In this document: positions 15,942-24,404 of the stretch, one piece after another
How the letters are laid out: each line of letters opens with the position of its first letter
Position numbering within the stretch: position 1 is the stretch's first letter
Source of the DNA: Pyrinomonas methylaliphatogenes
Lineage (GTDB): Bacteria > Acidobacteriota > Blastocatellia > Pyrinomonadales > Pyrinomonadaceae
Direction: 5' to 3'
Assembly: GCF_000820845.2 (NCBI RefSeq)
Contig: NZ_CBXV010000005.1
Coordinates: forward strand, 1 to 64,000
Length of the DNA: 64,000 nt
Notes under the pieces: model-generated
The model's database searches: none
Seen by the model: the letters and a program-made list of their open reading frames with translations, nothing else
Told to the model about the DNA's origin: nothing
Program-made: the position numbers and the translations under genes

Positions 15942-16850
15942 TTATTCCGCGTTCCCGACGAGCATCCGAACGGCATCGGCGATGCGCCACTGGACGGCTT
16001 TCAAGGCCGCTTCCGCTTCGTCGCGCGTGCGCCCCGTTTTACACATGACGAGCGCTGTGCGCAAGTCATCGCCGGCCCGATCCAGCGCCGCCTGCGCTTG
16101 TTCTTCATCGAGGCCGAGTTCGGCCCGCAGGATGCGGACGGCGCGCGCGCGCAGCTTCGTGTTGCGCGGCTGAAGATTGGTCATGCGGTTGCCCTTGACG
16201 TAGCCGAGCCGGATCATCGCCACCGTCGAGATCATGTTGAGGATCATCTTCTGCGCCGTGCCCGCTTTCAGACGGGTCGAGCCAGTGATGACCTCTGGGC
16301 CGACGACGGCGACGATCGGAACCTCAGCCGCGCGCGTGATCGGGGAATCGGGAACGCACGTGACAGCGGCGGTGAAAGCTCCGAGAGAGCGCGCGAATTC
16401 GACGGCGCCGACCGTGTACGGCGTGCGCCCCGAAGCGGCGATGCCGACGACCGCATCGTCGGCGGTGACGCCGCGCCGCTCGAGATCGCACGCGCCCGCC
16501 TCCTTATCGTCTTCAGAAGCCTCCACGGCGCGATAGAGAGCCTCGTAACCGCCAGCGATCACCCCTTGCACAAGCTCGGGCGAGACGCCGAACGTTGGCG
16601 GACACTCCGCCGCATCAAGCACGCCGAGCCTTCCAGAAGTGCCCGTGCCGACGTAGAAGAGCCGTCCGCCGGCACGCAAGCGCTCGACAATGCGATCGAT
16701 GGCGCGCGCGACTTGCGGGAGCGCGAGACGCACGGCGTCAGCGACGCGCGCGTCCTCCTCGTTCATCAGACGGATGATCTCCAGCGTCGGCAGTTCGCTG
16801 ATTTGCGCGGTGCGCGGGTTCTCCTGCTCGGTGATCGGGACCTGGTCCAT
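15942..16850 (-). CDS. murQ: N-acetylmuramic acid 6-phosphate etherase
   Basis: 302 residues, the usual MurQ length, with the SIS-domain signature YVGTGTSGRLGVLDAAECPP (67-86) including the catalytic Glu at about 82, and the later VGIAASGRTPY motif. MurQ cleaves the lactyl ether of MurNAc-6-phosphate to give GlcNAc-6-phosphate and D-lactate in the cytoplasm. The upstream gene encodes the likely kinase that makes its substrate (24-base gap); downstream lie the symporter and the NagZ-like hydrolase. Together they form a peptidoglycan sugar salvage operon. Confidence 0.97.
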   Translation of the reverse strand: MDQVPITEQENPRTAQISELPTLEIIRLMNEEDARVADAVRLALPQVARAIDRIVERLRAGGRLFYVGTGTSGRLGVLDAAECPPTFGVSPELVQGVIAGGYEALYRAVEASEDDKEAGACDLERRGVTADDAVVGIAASGRTPYTVGAVEFARSLGAFTAAVTCVPDSPITRAAEVPIVAVVGPEVITGSTRLKAGTAQKMILNMISTVAMIRLGYVKGNRMTNLQPRNTKLRARAVRILRAELGLDEEQAQAALDRAGDDLRTALVMCKTGRTRDEAEAALKAVQWRIADAVRMLVGNAE

Positions 16851-16874
16851 AAACTTTTCGCTCGCGATGGCGCT

Positions 16875-17819
16875 TCAACTGGCGAGCGCTGGCGCGTAGA
16901 GATGCTCCCTCGCCATGCGCGCTGCGGCGATCGCCGGCGCCATCGCCGGTTGCGTCAAGTAGGCTTTCGGCGCTATGCGAGCTACAGCCTTGCGCAGAGG
17001 TTCAAGAAGCAGTTCGCCCGCGACGAAGACGCCGCCGACATAAGCGACGGGAAAGGCTTCGTGTTGCATGTGCAGACGGCGGATGACCGTGGCCGCCGCC
17101 GTCCCCAGTTCGCGGCCCGCCTCGGCGAGAATCGCCCGCGCCACTTGATCGCCTTCGCGCGCCACATTGATGACGTGACGCGCGAAACCCGCAATGCGCT
17201 CGTTGGTCATCTCCGGCGCATAGATCGCCGTCGAAAGTTCGTCTGGAGTTTCGCCGCCGAAATAGGCATAGGCCGCTTGCACGAGCGCAGTCTGCGGCCC
17301 GCGCTCATCGGTCGCCTGGGCCACCGCCTGTAAGGCGCGGCGCGCGATCCATGATCCGCTCCCCTCGTCACCAGCGACAGGCCCCCAGCCACCTGTGCAC
17401 GCGCGCCGTCCATGCGCGTTGCGCCCACAGCAGATCGATCCGGTGCCCGCGATGACGACCACTCCCGGGCCGCCATCGGTCGCGCCGAAAAGGGCGATGT
17501 CAGCATCGGTGACCACTTCGAGCGTATCGATGCCCAGATCGGAGAGGGCCGCGCGCATGCGTTCGCGCCAATCTTTGCGCCGCACCCCGGCCAAACCGAT
17601 CTCCGCCGCTGCGATCTTCCCGCGATCGATCGAAGCGGCCTGACAGGCGCGATCGATCGCTTCGCGAATCGCCGCCGCAGCGCGCTCGACGCCGACGCGC
17701 AACGGATTCGATGGGCCAGCCAATCCCTCGCCCACGACGCGATAGAAACTGTCGGTGATGACCGCTTGAGTCTTCGTGCCGCCGCCATCGACGCCGAGGA
17801 AGAATTCGACTTTGGCCAT
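16875..17819 (-). CDS. BadF/BadG/BcrA-type ATPase, N-acetylglucosamine/N-acetylmuramic acid kinase
   Basis: The phosphate-1 loop FLGVDGGGTKTQ near the N-terminus, the phosphate-2 segment GVVVIAGTGSICCG and the GGWGPVAGDEGSGSWI motif place it in the BadF/BcrAD sugar kinase family (PF01869), which includes MurK and mammalian NAGK. It should phosphorylate MurNAc and/or GlcNAc at C6. ATG 17819 is preferred because homologues begin a few residues before LGVDGGGT; in-frame ATGs at 17858 and 17924 also exist. It is the first gene of the salvage operon and diverges from the LysR gene. Confidence 0.9.
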   Translation of the reverse strand: MAKVEFFLGVDGGGTKTQAVITDSFYRVVGEGLAGPSNPLRVGVERAAAAIREAIDRACQAASIDRGKIAAAEIGLAGVRRKDWRERMRAALSDLGIDTLEVVTDADIALFGATDGGPGVVVIAGTGSICCGRNAHGRRACTGGWGPVAGDEGSGSWIARRALQAVAQATDERGPQTALVQAAYAYFGGETPDELSTAIYAPEMTNERIAGFARHVINVAREGDQVARAILAEAGRELGTAAATVIRRLHMQHEAFPVAYVGGVFVAGELLLEPLRKAVARIAPKAYLTQPAMAPAIAAARMAREHLYAPALAS

Positions 17820-17926
17820 CTCTTCGGCTGTTTGGGGAGGTGCGGAATCTGGTCCCATGACGCCCGTTCTTCTGATCACTGCTCTTCGACCCGTGAAAAA
17901 CCTGATCGGCGCGCGAGAGCGCACGA

Positions 17927-17955
17927 TTGAATTTTAGCGCGCGCTCTCTCATAAT
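17927..17955 (+). promoter_or_regulatory. Probable promoter of the LysR gene
   Basis: TTGAAT (17927-17932) and CATAAT (17950-17955) are separated by 17 bases, a good sigma-70 type match, 51 bases before ATG 18006. The region also separates LysR from the divergent salvage operon, the usual place for LysR control of a neighbour. Confidence 0.5.
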
Positions 17956-18005
17956 GGAAACTAAAAGCTCTTATTCAAACGATAACCTAAACTAATCGAG
18001 GGCGC

Positions 18006-18944
18006 ATGGACATCAGACAGCTCAGGGCCTTTGTCGCCATCGCCGAGACGGGCACTTTCACCGCCGGGGCCGATCGCGTGCACGTCACGCAGGCCGCCAT
18101 CAGCATGCAGATCAAGCAGCTCGAGCGCGAAGCCGGCGTGCGCCTCTTCCTGCGCACGCCGCGGCGCGTTCTCTTGACCGAGGCTGGCGAGCGGCTTTTG
18201 GAGCGCGCGCGCCGCATCTTGCGTGAGCACGATGCGGCGCTCGCCGAGATGAAGGAGCTTGCGGGCGCAGAGAGCGGGAGGTTGCGGATCGGGACGGCTT
18301 CGGCGATGATCGCTTCGGACCCTCTGCCGCAACTTCTGCAGGAGTTGCGCGCGCGCCATCCGCGCGCCGAAGTGACGGTGGAGTCGGGGACGAGCGCCGA
18401 ACTGGTGCGTCAGATCCTCGCTGGCGAATTGGATATCGCCTTCGTCTCGTTGCCGGTCGAAGCGCGCGGTATCGAGACCGAACTGTTAAGCCGCGATGAA
18501 CTGGTGGCGATCGCGCATCCCGAGCATCCGCTGGCCGCGCGGCGCGTCGTCGATGCCGAAACGCTCGCGCAGGAGCGATTGATTTTGGGTGAGCGCGGCG
18601 GCAACACGCGCCGCTTGATCGATCAGTTCTTCACGCAGGCCGGCGTTCGTCCGCACGTGACGATGGAGTTGAGTCGGACGGCGGCCATCAAGCGCATGGT
18701 CGAAGAGGGGATGGGCGTCGGCATCGTCCCGTCGCAATCCGTGCGCGAAGAAGTGGCCGAAGGGCGATTGGTCGCATGGTGGATCAAAGGGGCCGAACGG
18801 ATCAATTGGGAGCTCGGGTTAGCGCGTTTGCGCGATGGTTACGATTCGCCCATTTGTAAGACGTTCATCCGTCTATGTCGTCGTCACTTCAAGGGCGAGG
18901 ATCAACCGCGGGCGAAGACGGCGAGCCGGCGCACGCGCGCTTGA
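18006..18944 (+). CDS. LysR-family transcriptional regulator
   Basis: 312 residues. The N-terminal winged HTH is canonical (MDIRQLRAFVAIAETGTFT, then VTQAAISMQIKQLEREAGV, residues 1-65), followed by a periplasmic-binding-protein-like effector domain (about 90-295) and a short basic tail. Members bind DNA as tetramers and respond to small ligands. It is transcribed away from the kinase-murQ-symporter-GH3 operon across a short shared region, so that operon is its likely target and an amino sugar or its phosphate its likely effector. That assignment is inferred from context only. Confidence 0.92.
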   Translation: MDIRQLRAFVAIAETGTFTAGADRVHVTQAAISMQIKQLEREAGVRLFLRTPRRVLLTEAGERLLERARRILREHDAALAEMKELAGAESGRLRIGTASAMIASDPLPQLLQELRARHPRAEVTVESGTSAELVRQILAGELDIAFVSLPVEARGIETELLSRDELVAIAHPEHPLAARRVVDAETLAQERLILGERGGNTRRLIDQFFTQAGVRPHVTMELSRTAAIKRMVEEGMGVGIVPSQSVREEVAEGRLVAWWIKGAERINWELGLARLRDGYDSPICKTFIRLCRRHFKGEDQPRAKTASRRTRA

Positions 18945-19032
18945 GGTCGAGGCGGCGCGGCCATAAATAGGCTTCAGCGCGAGGTTTAACCTCGTGACGT
19001 CGAACTCCGCGACGTGCTAAAATTTTTGCGCC

Positions 19033-20145
19033 ATGCGCACGGACATCATCATCATCAGACTGGTCTTCAGCGCTATCCTCATCGTCGCCGGGTACGTCCT
19101 GCGTCCCTTCGGTCATCGTTTGATCTCGGCGATCATCGCCGGAGTGATCGCTCTGGCCATCATCTTCTTCGAGGTGCGCGTGCAGCGGGCTTCGCTCAAG
19201 ACCTTGATCGGCGCCGCCGTCGGTTCGATCCTAGGGATCATCGGGGCTTATCTGATCGGCACGCTCATCAGTCATCAAGAGTCTCCGGCGGTCGCGCCCG
19301 AAACCAAGACCTTTTTGACGCTCGCTCTGACCTTCTTTATGGCGTATGTCGGGCTAATGGTTGGAGCGGCCAAAGGCGATTATCTGGACCTTTCGGCGCT
19401 GGGCGGGATCTTCAGCGATCGCGCGACGCGGCGCGATTACAAGATACTCGATACGTCGGTCATCATCGATGGGCGGATCGCCGACATCGCCGAGACGGGG
19501 TTCTTGAGCGGCACGATCATCATCCCGCAATTCATCCTGCGCGAGCTGCAACAGGTGGCCGATTCGCCCGACGCTTCCAAGCGGCAGCGCGGGCGGCGCG
19601 GGCTCGACATGCTGCAACGCTTGCAGAGCAACAGCAAGCTCGACGTGCAGGTCGTCGATACGGACTTCCCGGCCATTCGCGAAGTCGATCTGAAGCTCAT
19701 CGAATTGAGCAAGCAGCTCGAGGCGGTCATCGTCACGAACGACTTCAATCTGAACAAGGTGGCGCAACTGCATGGCGTCACCGTGCTGAACATCAACGAG
19801 CTGGCGAACGCCCTGAAGCCGGTCGTCTTGCCGGGCGAAGCGATGCGCGTCTTCATCCTGAAGGAGGGGAAAGAGTACAACCAAGGCGTCGCTTATCTCG
19901 ATGATGGGACGATGGTGGTGGTTGACAACGCGCGCAAGATGATCGGCAAAAACGCCGATATCTCTGTGACCAGCGTGTTGCAGACGACCGCCGGGAAGAT
20001 GATCTTCGGGCGCTTGTGCGAAGAGTCGAGCGAGACGGCAGGCGGCGAACTGCGCGCTTCGAATGGGACGGTGCGCCGCCCGTTACGCGATGCCCGATCG
20101 GCCATTACGCCGACGCGCAATCCCGATCAAAGCGAGACATCTTAA
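19033..20145 (+). CDS. Membrane-anchored PIN/TRAM domain protein (YacL-like)
   Basis: 370 residues: four hydrophobic segments in residues 1-115, then a PIN nuclease domain beginning KILDTSVIIDGRIADI (acidic metal ligands) and continuing through VIVTNDFNLNKVA, then a TRAM domain (about 270-330, VAYLDDGTMVVVDNARKMIG). This is the layout of Bacillus YacL and mycobacterial homologues, often next to ispD, as here. A possible -10 (TAAAAT, 19018-19023) lies only about ten bases before ATG with no ribosome site, so the message may be leaderless. The stop codon is part of a duplicated segment. Confidence 0.93.
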   Translation: MRTDIIIIRLVFSAILIVAGYVLRPFGHRLISAIIAGVIALAIIFFEVRVQRASLKTLIGAAVGSILGIIGAYLIGTLISHQESPAVAPETKTFLTLALTFFMAYVGLMVGAAKGDYLDLSALGGIFSDRATRRDYKILDTSVIIDGRIADIAETGFLSGTIIIPQFILRELQQVADSPDASKRQRGRRGLDMLQRLQSNSKLDVQVVDTDFPAIREVDLKLIELSKQLEAVIVTNDFNLNKVAQLHGVTVLNINELANALKPVVLPGEAMRVFILKEGKEYNQGVAYLDDGTMVVVDNARKMIGKNADISVTSVLQTTAGKMIFGRLCEESSETAGGELRASNGTVRRPLRDARSAITPTRNPDQSETS

Positions 20146-20220
20146 GAGCGCGTCTCGATTTTCCGCTCAAGGCCGTGCTGCCCACGGTTACAAAGCGAGA
20201 CATCTTAAAGAAGGGCGCGT
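20128..20220. repeat. Duplication over the PIN/TRAM stop codon, 63 nt pitch
   Basis: CAAAGCGAGACATCTTAA, which includes the TAA stop of the PIN/TRAM gene, stands at 20128-20145 and again at 20191-20208, followed in both by a similar GCGCGTC. The second copy supplies the purine-rich sequence just before the ispD start at 20225, so the duplication appears to have been used as the ispD ribosome-binding region. Confidence 0.85.
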
Positions 20221-20224
20221 CGCC

Positions 20225-20929
20225 ATGAACACCGCGATCATCGTCGCCGCTGGCGAAGGCAAACGCGCTGGCGGCGAAACCCGCAAGCAGTTCCGCGAAA
20301 TAGCTGGCGCGCCGATCATCATCCACACGCTGCGACGATTTGAGGCTTGCGCTTCGATCGCGCGCGTCGCGCTGGTCCTGCCCGCGGCGGAAGCGGCGGG
20401 GTTCCACGAGACGCTCGCGCGTTACGGTTTGCGCAAGGTGACGGGGATCGTCGTCGGCGGCGCGTCGCGCATGGAATCGGTCTGGCGTGGATTGCAGGCG
20501 ATCGAAGCTGGACCGACGAGCATCATCGCCATCCATGATGGCGTCCGCCCGCTGGTTGCGCCTGAGGAGATAGATGCGACCGTGCGCGCGGCGGCGGAGA
20601 CCGGAGCGGCGATCCTCGCGGCGCCGATCGTCGATACGGTCAAAGAGGCGGATGATGCGCGCGCGATCGTGCGGACCGTAGAGCGCACGCATCTTTATCG
20701 CGCATTGACGCCGCAATGTTTTCGGTTCGATCTGCTGCGCCGCGCTTATGAGTCGGCGCGGCGTGCGTCGGTCGAAGCGACCGACGATAGCTCTCTCGTC
20801 GAAAGGCTCGGCATCCGTGTCCACATCGTCGAAGGCAGCGCGCGTAACATCAAGATCACGCATCCGGATGATTTCATCATCGCGGCGGCGCTTTTGCACG
20901 ATGCGATCTTCGTTCGATCCGGCGCGTGA
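20225..20929 (+). CDS. ispD: 2-C-methyl-D-erythritol 4-phosphate cytidylyltransferase
   Basis: 234 residues from ATG 20225, preceded by a purine-rich AAGAAGG site; the upstream in-frame extension to 20063 overlaps the previous gene and is not needed. It shows the IspD nucleotidyltransferase signature AAGEGKRAGGETRKQF (8-23), HDGVRPLV, the ATDDSSLVE motif and a final NIKITHPDD. IspD joins CTP to methylerythritol phosphate in the MEP isoprenoid pathway. It follows the PIN/TRAM gene, a common pairing in bacteria. No ispF is seen in the window. Confidence 0.97.
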   Translation: MNTAIIVAAGEGKRAGGETRKQFREIAGAPIIIHTLRRFEACASIARVALVLPAAEAAGFHETLARYGLRKVTGIVVGGASRMESVWRGLQAIEAGPTSIIAIHDGVRPLVAPEEIDATVRAAAETGAAILAAPIVDTVKEADDARAIVRTVERTHLYRALTPQCFRFDLLRRAYESARRASVEATDDSSLVERLGIRVHIVEGSARNIKITHPDDFIIAAALLHDAIFVRSGA

Positions 20930-20978
20930 TCGGATGGTTGTAAGGCAACGCCCTGTAAGCCGGAGCAAAAGTCATCAT

Positions 20979-22940
20979 TCAATGGGCTCGATCCAATCTC
21001 ATCGCCTCGACCAACGAGATGAAGCGCGGGTCGGAACGAAGCGGATCGAACAGCGGATCGACGGCGATGAACGGCAGGCTTGGATCGCGGTTTCGGTAAG
21101 CGTGTGTGAGCCATTCGATGGCGCATTCGGCATCGCCCAAACGCAGGCAGCAGAGCGCAGCCGAATAGCCGTAAACGTACTCGCCTTGCGCCCGGCTCTT
21201 CGTCGCCGAAGCGATCATGTTGCTCCACACGGCGCGCCATTCGCCCGCTTGCCCCGCGCTCCGTTCCGCAAAGCGCCCTTGCGCGAACGATCTCGCTAAT
21301 TCGTACTCGCGCAGCGCTTCGTCATACATCCCTTTGACTTCGTACAGGCGGCCCATTTCGAAGTGCGCGCGCACGAAGCTCGCGTCGAGTTCCAGAGCGC
21401 GCTTGTAAGCCCGTTCGGCTTCGTCGAAACGTCGCCAGTAGTAGAAGATCTCGCCGACATCCGTGTTGATCGGGAGCGAGAGCGGATCGAGCGCGCGCGC
21501 GCGTTCTATCTCCGCCAGCGCCTCGTCAAAGCGCCCCATCGCCGCGAGAAACTCCGCATACCAGTGGTGCGCCGTCGCGTAGTTCGGGTTGAGCTCGATG
21601 GCGTAGCGAAACTCGCGTTCAGCCCCTTGCCAATCCCAGTCGTAGCGAAAGAGGGCGTAAGCGAGCGACGTGTGCGCTTCGGCTGATTGCGGATCTAATT
21701 CCAAAGCCTTTAACGCCGCCTCTTTGGCCTTCGGAAAGGTCTCCGCCGGCGGCACGCTGTAAAGGCTCAGAAGATTGTAGCAATCGGCCAGTCCGACATA
21801 GGCGAGCGCGTAATTCGGATCGAGTTCGACGGCCCGCCGAAAATGCTCGATGCTCTTGTACAGGCTTTCGCGCGTGCGCCGGTTCCAGAAGTAGCGCCCT
21901 TTCAGATATTCTTGCAGCGCCTCGTTGTTGTTCGTATTCGTCGTGTCCTCGCGTCCATGCGGTTGGACCAATGCCATAGCCAACGCCGAGGCCACGCGCT
22001 GCGCGATGGAGTCCTGCAGCAGAAGCAGATCGCTCTTCCGTTCGTCGAACTTAGCCGCCCAGAGCGGGCGATTCTCCTTGGCGTCAATCAATTGGACCGA
22101 GACGCGCCATTGATCGCCGACGCGCTGGACCGTGCCGGTCAGAACCGCCTCGACGCCGAGTTCGCGCCCGACGGCGACCGCATCTTGCGGCGGATTGTAG
22201 CGCCCGATGGCGGTCGTCGGGCGCACGGCCAGTTCCTTGTACTGGCTCAACTTGTTGATGATGCCGTCGGCGACGCCGAGGCTGAGAAAACCCGCCTCTT
22301 CCGTCTCCGGCATGACCTGGAACGGAAGCACGGCCAACGAGCGCACCCGAAGCCGCAGATCACCCGAAGACCAGCGCGGAGAGAAGGTGATGACGATGGC
22401 TGCCAAAAAGAGCAACGCAAGGATCGCTATGCCCGCCAGCGCGCGATTGTTCAGCCATCGAGGCGAAGAAGCCGCGGATGTGCTCTCCTGCGGGACGTGT
22501 GGCGCGGCTTCGGGCTGCGCCTCTTCGTGGGGGTGGACGCTCGCCAGCGCTTCAACCGAAGCTTGCGCGGCCTCGTCGGCCTCTTCGCCGCGGTGGACTT
22601 TGACTTCGGCGATGAAGCGGTAGCCGCGTTTGGCGACCGTCTCGATGTAACGCGGGGCTTCCGCCGTGTCGCCGAGAGTCTTGCGCAAAACGGAGATCTG
22701 AACGGTCAGGTTCGCCTCTTCGACGAAAGCCTCGGACCAGACGCGCGCCATCAACTCTTCGCGCGAAACGACGTGGCCGCGCCGTTCGATCAGCGCCAGC
22801 AGCGTTTCAATGGCCTTCGGCGCCAGCGGGACGAGCCGATCGTCGCGCCAGAGAATCCGTTCGCGCGCGTTCAGGCGAAAGGGGCCGAATTCGTAAACGA
22901 TATCCTCATTGAGGTTCGTCGGGGCCGTGGTTCGGGGCAT
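20979..22940 (-). CDS. Winged-helix DNA-binding protein with TM segment, TolB/FlgO-like domain and TPR repeats
   Basis: 653 residues. An OmpR/PhoB-type winged helix (about 15-113, ending YIETVAKRGYRFIAEV) is followed by an acidic linker, one TM helix (168-186), a TolB/FlgO-like domain (LAVLPFQVMPET, about 200-325) and several TPRs (about 340-600: YALAYVGLADCYN, AEAHTSLAYALFRYDWDW, YATAHHWYAEFLAAMGRFDEAL). This membrane-tethered regulator type (CadC-like input through TPRs) is very common in Acidobacteriota. It has no receiver domain, so the signal is presumably sensed by the extracytoplasmic part. Targets are unknown. Confidence 0.92.
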   Translation of the reverse strand: MPRTTAPTNLNEDIVYEFGPFRLNARERILWRDDRLVPLAPKAIETLLALIERRGHVVSREELMARVWSEAFVEEANLTVQISVLRKTLGDTAEAPRYIETVAKRGYRFIAEVKVHRGEEADEAAQASVEALASVHPHEEAQPEAAPHVPQESTSAASSPRWLNNRALAGIAILALLFLAAIVITFSPRWSSGDLRLRVRSLAVLPFQVMPETEEAGFLSLGVADGIINKLSQYKELAVRPTTAIGRYNPPQDAVAVGRELGVEAVLTGTVQRVGDQWRVSVQLIDAKENRPLWAAKFDERKSDLLLLQDSIAQRVASALAMALVQPHGREDTTNTNNNEALQEYLKGRYFWNRRTRESLYKSIEHFRRAVELDPNYALAYVGLADCYNLLSLYSVPPAETFPKAKEAALKALELDPQSAEAHTSLAYALFRYDWDWQGAEREFRYAIELNPNYATAHHWYAEFLAAMGRFDEALAEIERARALDPLSLPINTDVGEIFYYWRRFDEAERAYKRALELDASFVRAHFEMGRLYEVKGMYDEALREYELARSFAQGRFAERSAGQAGEWRAVWSNMIASATKSRAQGEYVYGYSAALCCLRLGDAECAIEWLTHAYRNRDPSLPFIAVDPLFDPLRSDPRFISLVEAMRLDRAH

Positions 22941-22955
22941 CGCTCACTCGAAGCC

Positions 22956-23050
22956 AAAACTCAATCGAGTCGAAATTAAAACTCGAATGACGCGACAAGC
23001 GGTTCCGCAAGGCTGCAAAGCAAGACTCGATTGAGTCAAGTCCAAAAAAT
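22956..23050. repeat. Diverged duplication with inverted-repeat core upstream of the wHTH-TPR gene
   Basis: ACTCAATCGAGTCGA (22959) and ACTCGATTGAGTCAA (23025) lie 66 bases apart, and the similarity continues into A-rich tails. Differences are mainly transitions. Each core is also nearly self-complementary (ACTC..GAGT), so it could alternatively be a paired operator for the regulator gene starting at 22940. Confidence 0.6.
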
Positions 23051-23582
23051 CGCGCAAAGGGTTAATCGGGCGCTTCACCTCGTTCATCCGTCTTGGAAAG
23101 GTGATGAGGTAGCGCGCGGCATCGGATCACAACTTGGGGGCACGCTGGCCCGAATCTTGCTGCTCCTGCGCTCGTCAAGCGCAGATGATCTGACCTTCAA
23201 GGCTCTCACTGCCTGATGAGCGGTAGCCGATTATCGCGCCGTCCGCACGAGAAGGTCAATAGCGAAAAGAGGCTCGACTCTGTTAAATCTCGATTAACAA
23301 TCCAGCTCTTCTCTTTCGCCATCTTGCCGCTTCTGTTGGGCGCAAGATTTTTTTTAGATCCCTTAAAGCCGTGCGGCAAGGCGCTGATCTTCTTCAAGAT
23401 AGATATACAAGGAATATTTAAGGATTTCCAAAGGCGGAATCGGTGGAAGGTGGAGGAGAATCGCTTTATTTGAGCGAGTAGAGATGGAGAGAGGGTGAGG
23501 CGCGCGCCTCACCGTGATCGGGAGAGACCGGCTCGGCGCGACGGGTCGAGCCAGCTGGTGAAGAAGGAAAGGGGAAAGAACC
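23051..23582. promoter_or_regulatory. Long leader region of the first PEP-CTERM gene
   Basis: I see no convincing gene. A segment TTTAAGGATTTCCAAAGGCGG (about 23416-23436) resembles TTTTAAGGGTTTTCAAAGGACGG upstream of the third PEP-CTERM gene (about 25315-25337), suggesting a shared regulatory block. The near-perfect palindrome GGTGAGGCGCGCGCCTCACC (about 23494-23513) and a GGCTCG/CGAGCC stem (about 23530-23552) follow before the ribosome site at 23570. Confidence 0.4.
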
Positions 23583-24350
23583 ATGAAGCGAACGAATGTC
23601 GCACTTGCCGCGCGAGAAAGATTGTTTAAGCTTGTTTTTCGAATACAACTGATCGCCCTCAGCATCACTTTCTTTCTCTCATTATCGTTGCGGGCGAGTC
23701 CCATCAATGTCGTAACTTTCGCGCCCAGTGTGTACAACCCCAATACTGCAGCTATGGATGCCGCATTAGGCATCAACGGCATGTTGATTGAAGATTTTGA
23801 GGACACCACCCTTATTCCGCGCCTCTCTGTAGAATTCAGGAATCCCAACGGAGGCCCCATCACTACACTGCCGCAGACCTTCGCTTACATCTCGTGGGAC
23901 GGGACGAAGACGCTTATCAATCGACCTGATCAGCAGAACATGCCTCCTTACTCTGACGTCATCTTCTATATAAATGGCGGTACTACAAGGTTCGGCGTGG
24001 GTCTTGTTGACTTCCAAACCTTTTTAAACGAGACGAAACTATTTGTTAACGGCATTGATCTAGGTCTGGTGAGTTCGCTGCCTAATTATCAGGATGGTGC
24101 CATCAGGAACTTATATTTACTGCTCTCTGTTAGTCCAGGCGATCCACTCATTACGAGCGTTGAGTTCAGAATGTTAGGGAGAAATGACGCGATAATCTTT
24201 GACCACTTGGCCATCGATGCTGAGGCACAAGGGACACGACCTGTGCCCGAACCCGGCACGATGTTGCTTTTGGGGACGGGATTGGCTGGCGTGGCCAGTG
24301 TCATGAGGAGGCGGAACAGAAGATCTGCTTCGAATCGGATGAAGCGGTAA
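23583..24350 (+). CDS. PEP-CTERM sorting domain protein
   Basis: 255 residues with a purine-rich ribosome site before ATG. The long signal peptide (IALSITFFLSLSLRAS, cleavage near residue 40) sends it out. The mature part is beta-rich with no known domain. The C-terminus carries the sorting signal: RPVPEPGTMLLLGTGLAG, a short hydrophobic helix and a basic tail (MRRRNRR). Exosortases recognise the PEP motif, cut the tail and attach the protein to the cell surface or exopolysaccharide. No exosortase gene is in the window. It is the first of three adjacent PEP-CTERM genes. Confidence 0.9.
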   Translation: MKRTNVALAARERLFKLVFRIQLIALSITFFLSLSLRASPINVVTFAPSVYNPNTAAMDAALGINGMLIEDFEDTTLIPRLSVEFRNPNGGPITTLPQTFAYISWDGTKTLINRPDQQNMPPYSDVIFYINGGTTRFGVGLVDFQTFLNETKLFVNGIDLGLVSSLPNYQDGAIRNLYLLLSVSPGDPLITSVEFRMLGRNDAIIFDHLAIDAEAQGTRPVPEPGTMLLLGTGLAGVASVMRRRNRRSASNRMKR

Positions 24351-24404
24351 GGCGCATCGGTTCGGGTGCGGATGGCGAGCGATTCTTTAGGAGGTGAAAT
24401 TGTG

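Noticed and set aside
15873-17333. 486-codon plus-strand ORF opposite murQ and the kinase
   Set aside because: Shadow of two clearly identified minus-strand genes.
23216-23473. 85-codon ORF upstream of the first PEP-CTERM gene
   Set aside because: Weak start, mixed composition, and the region looks regulatory (shared TTTAAGG block, palindrome).
23051-23582. Possible c-di-GMP (GEMM) riboswitch before the PEP-CTERM gene
   Set aside because: The conserved GEMM elements (such as GACGCAAAGC) are absent.
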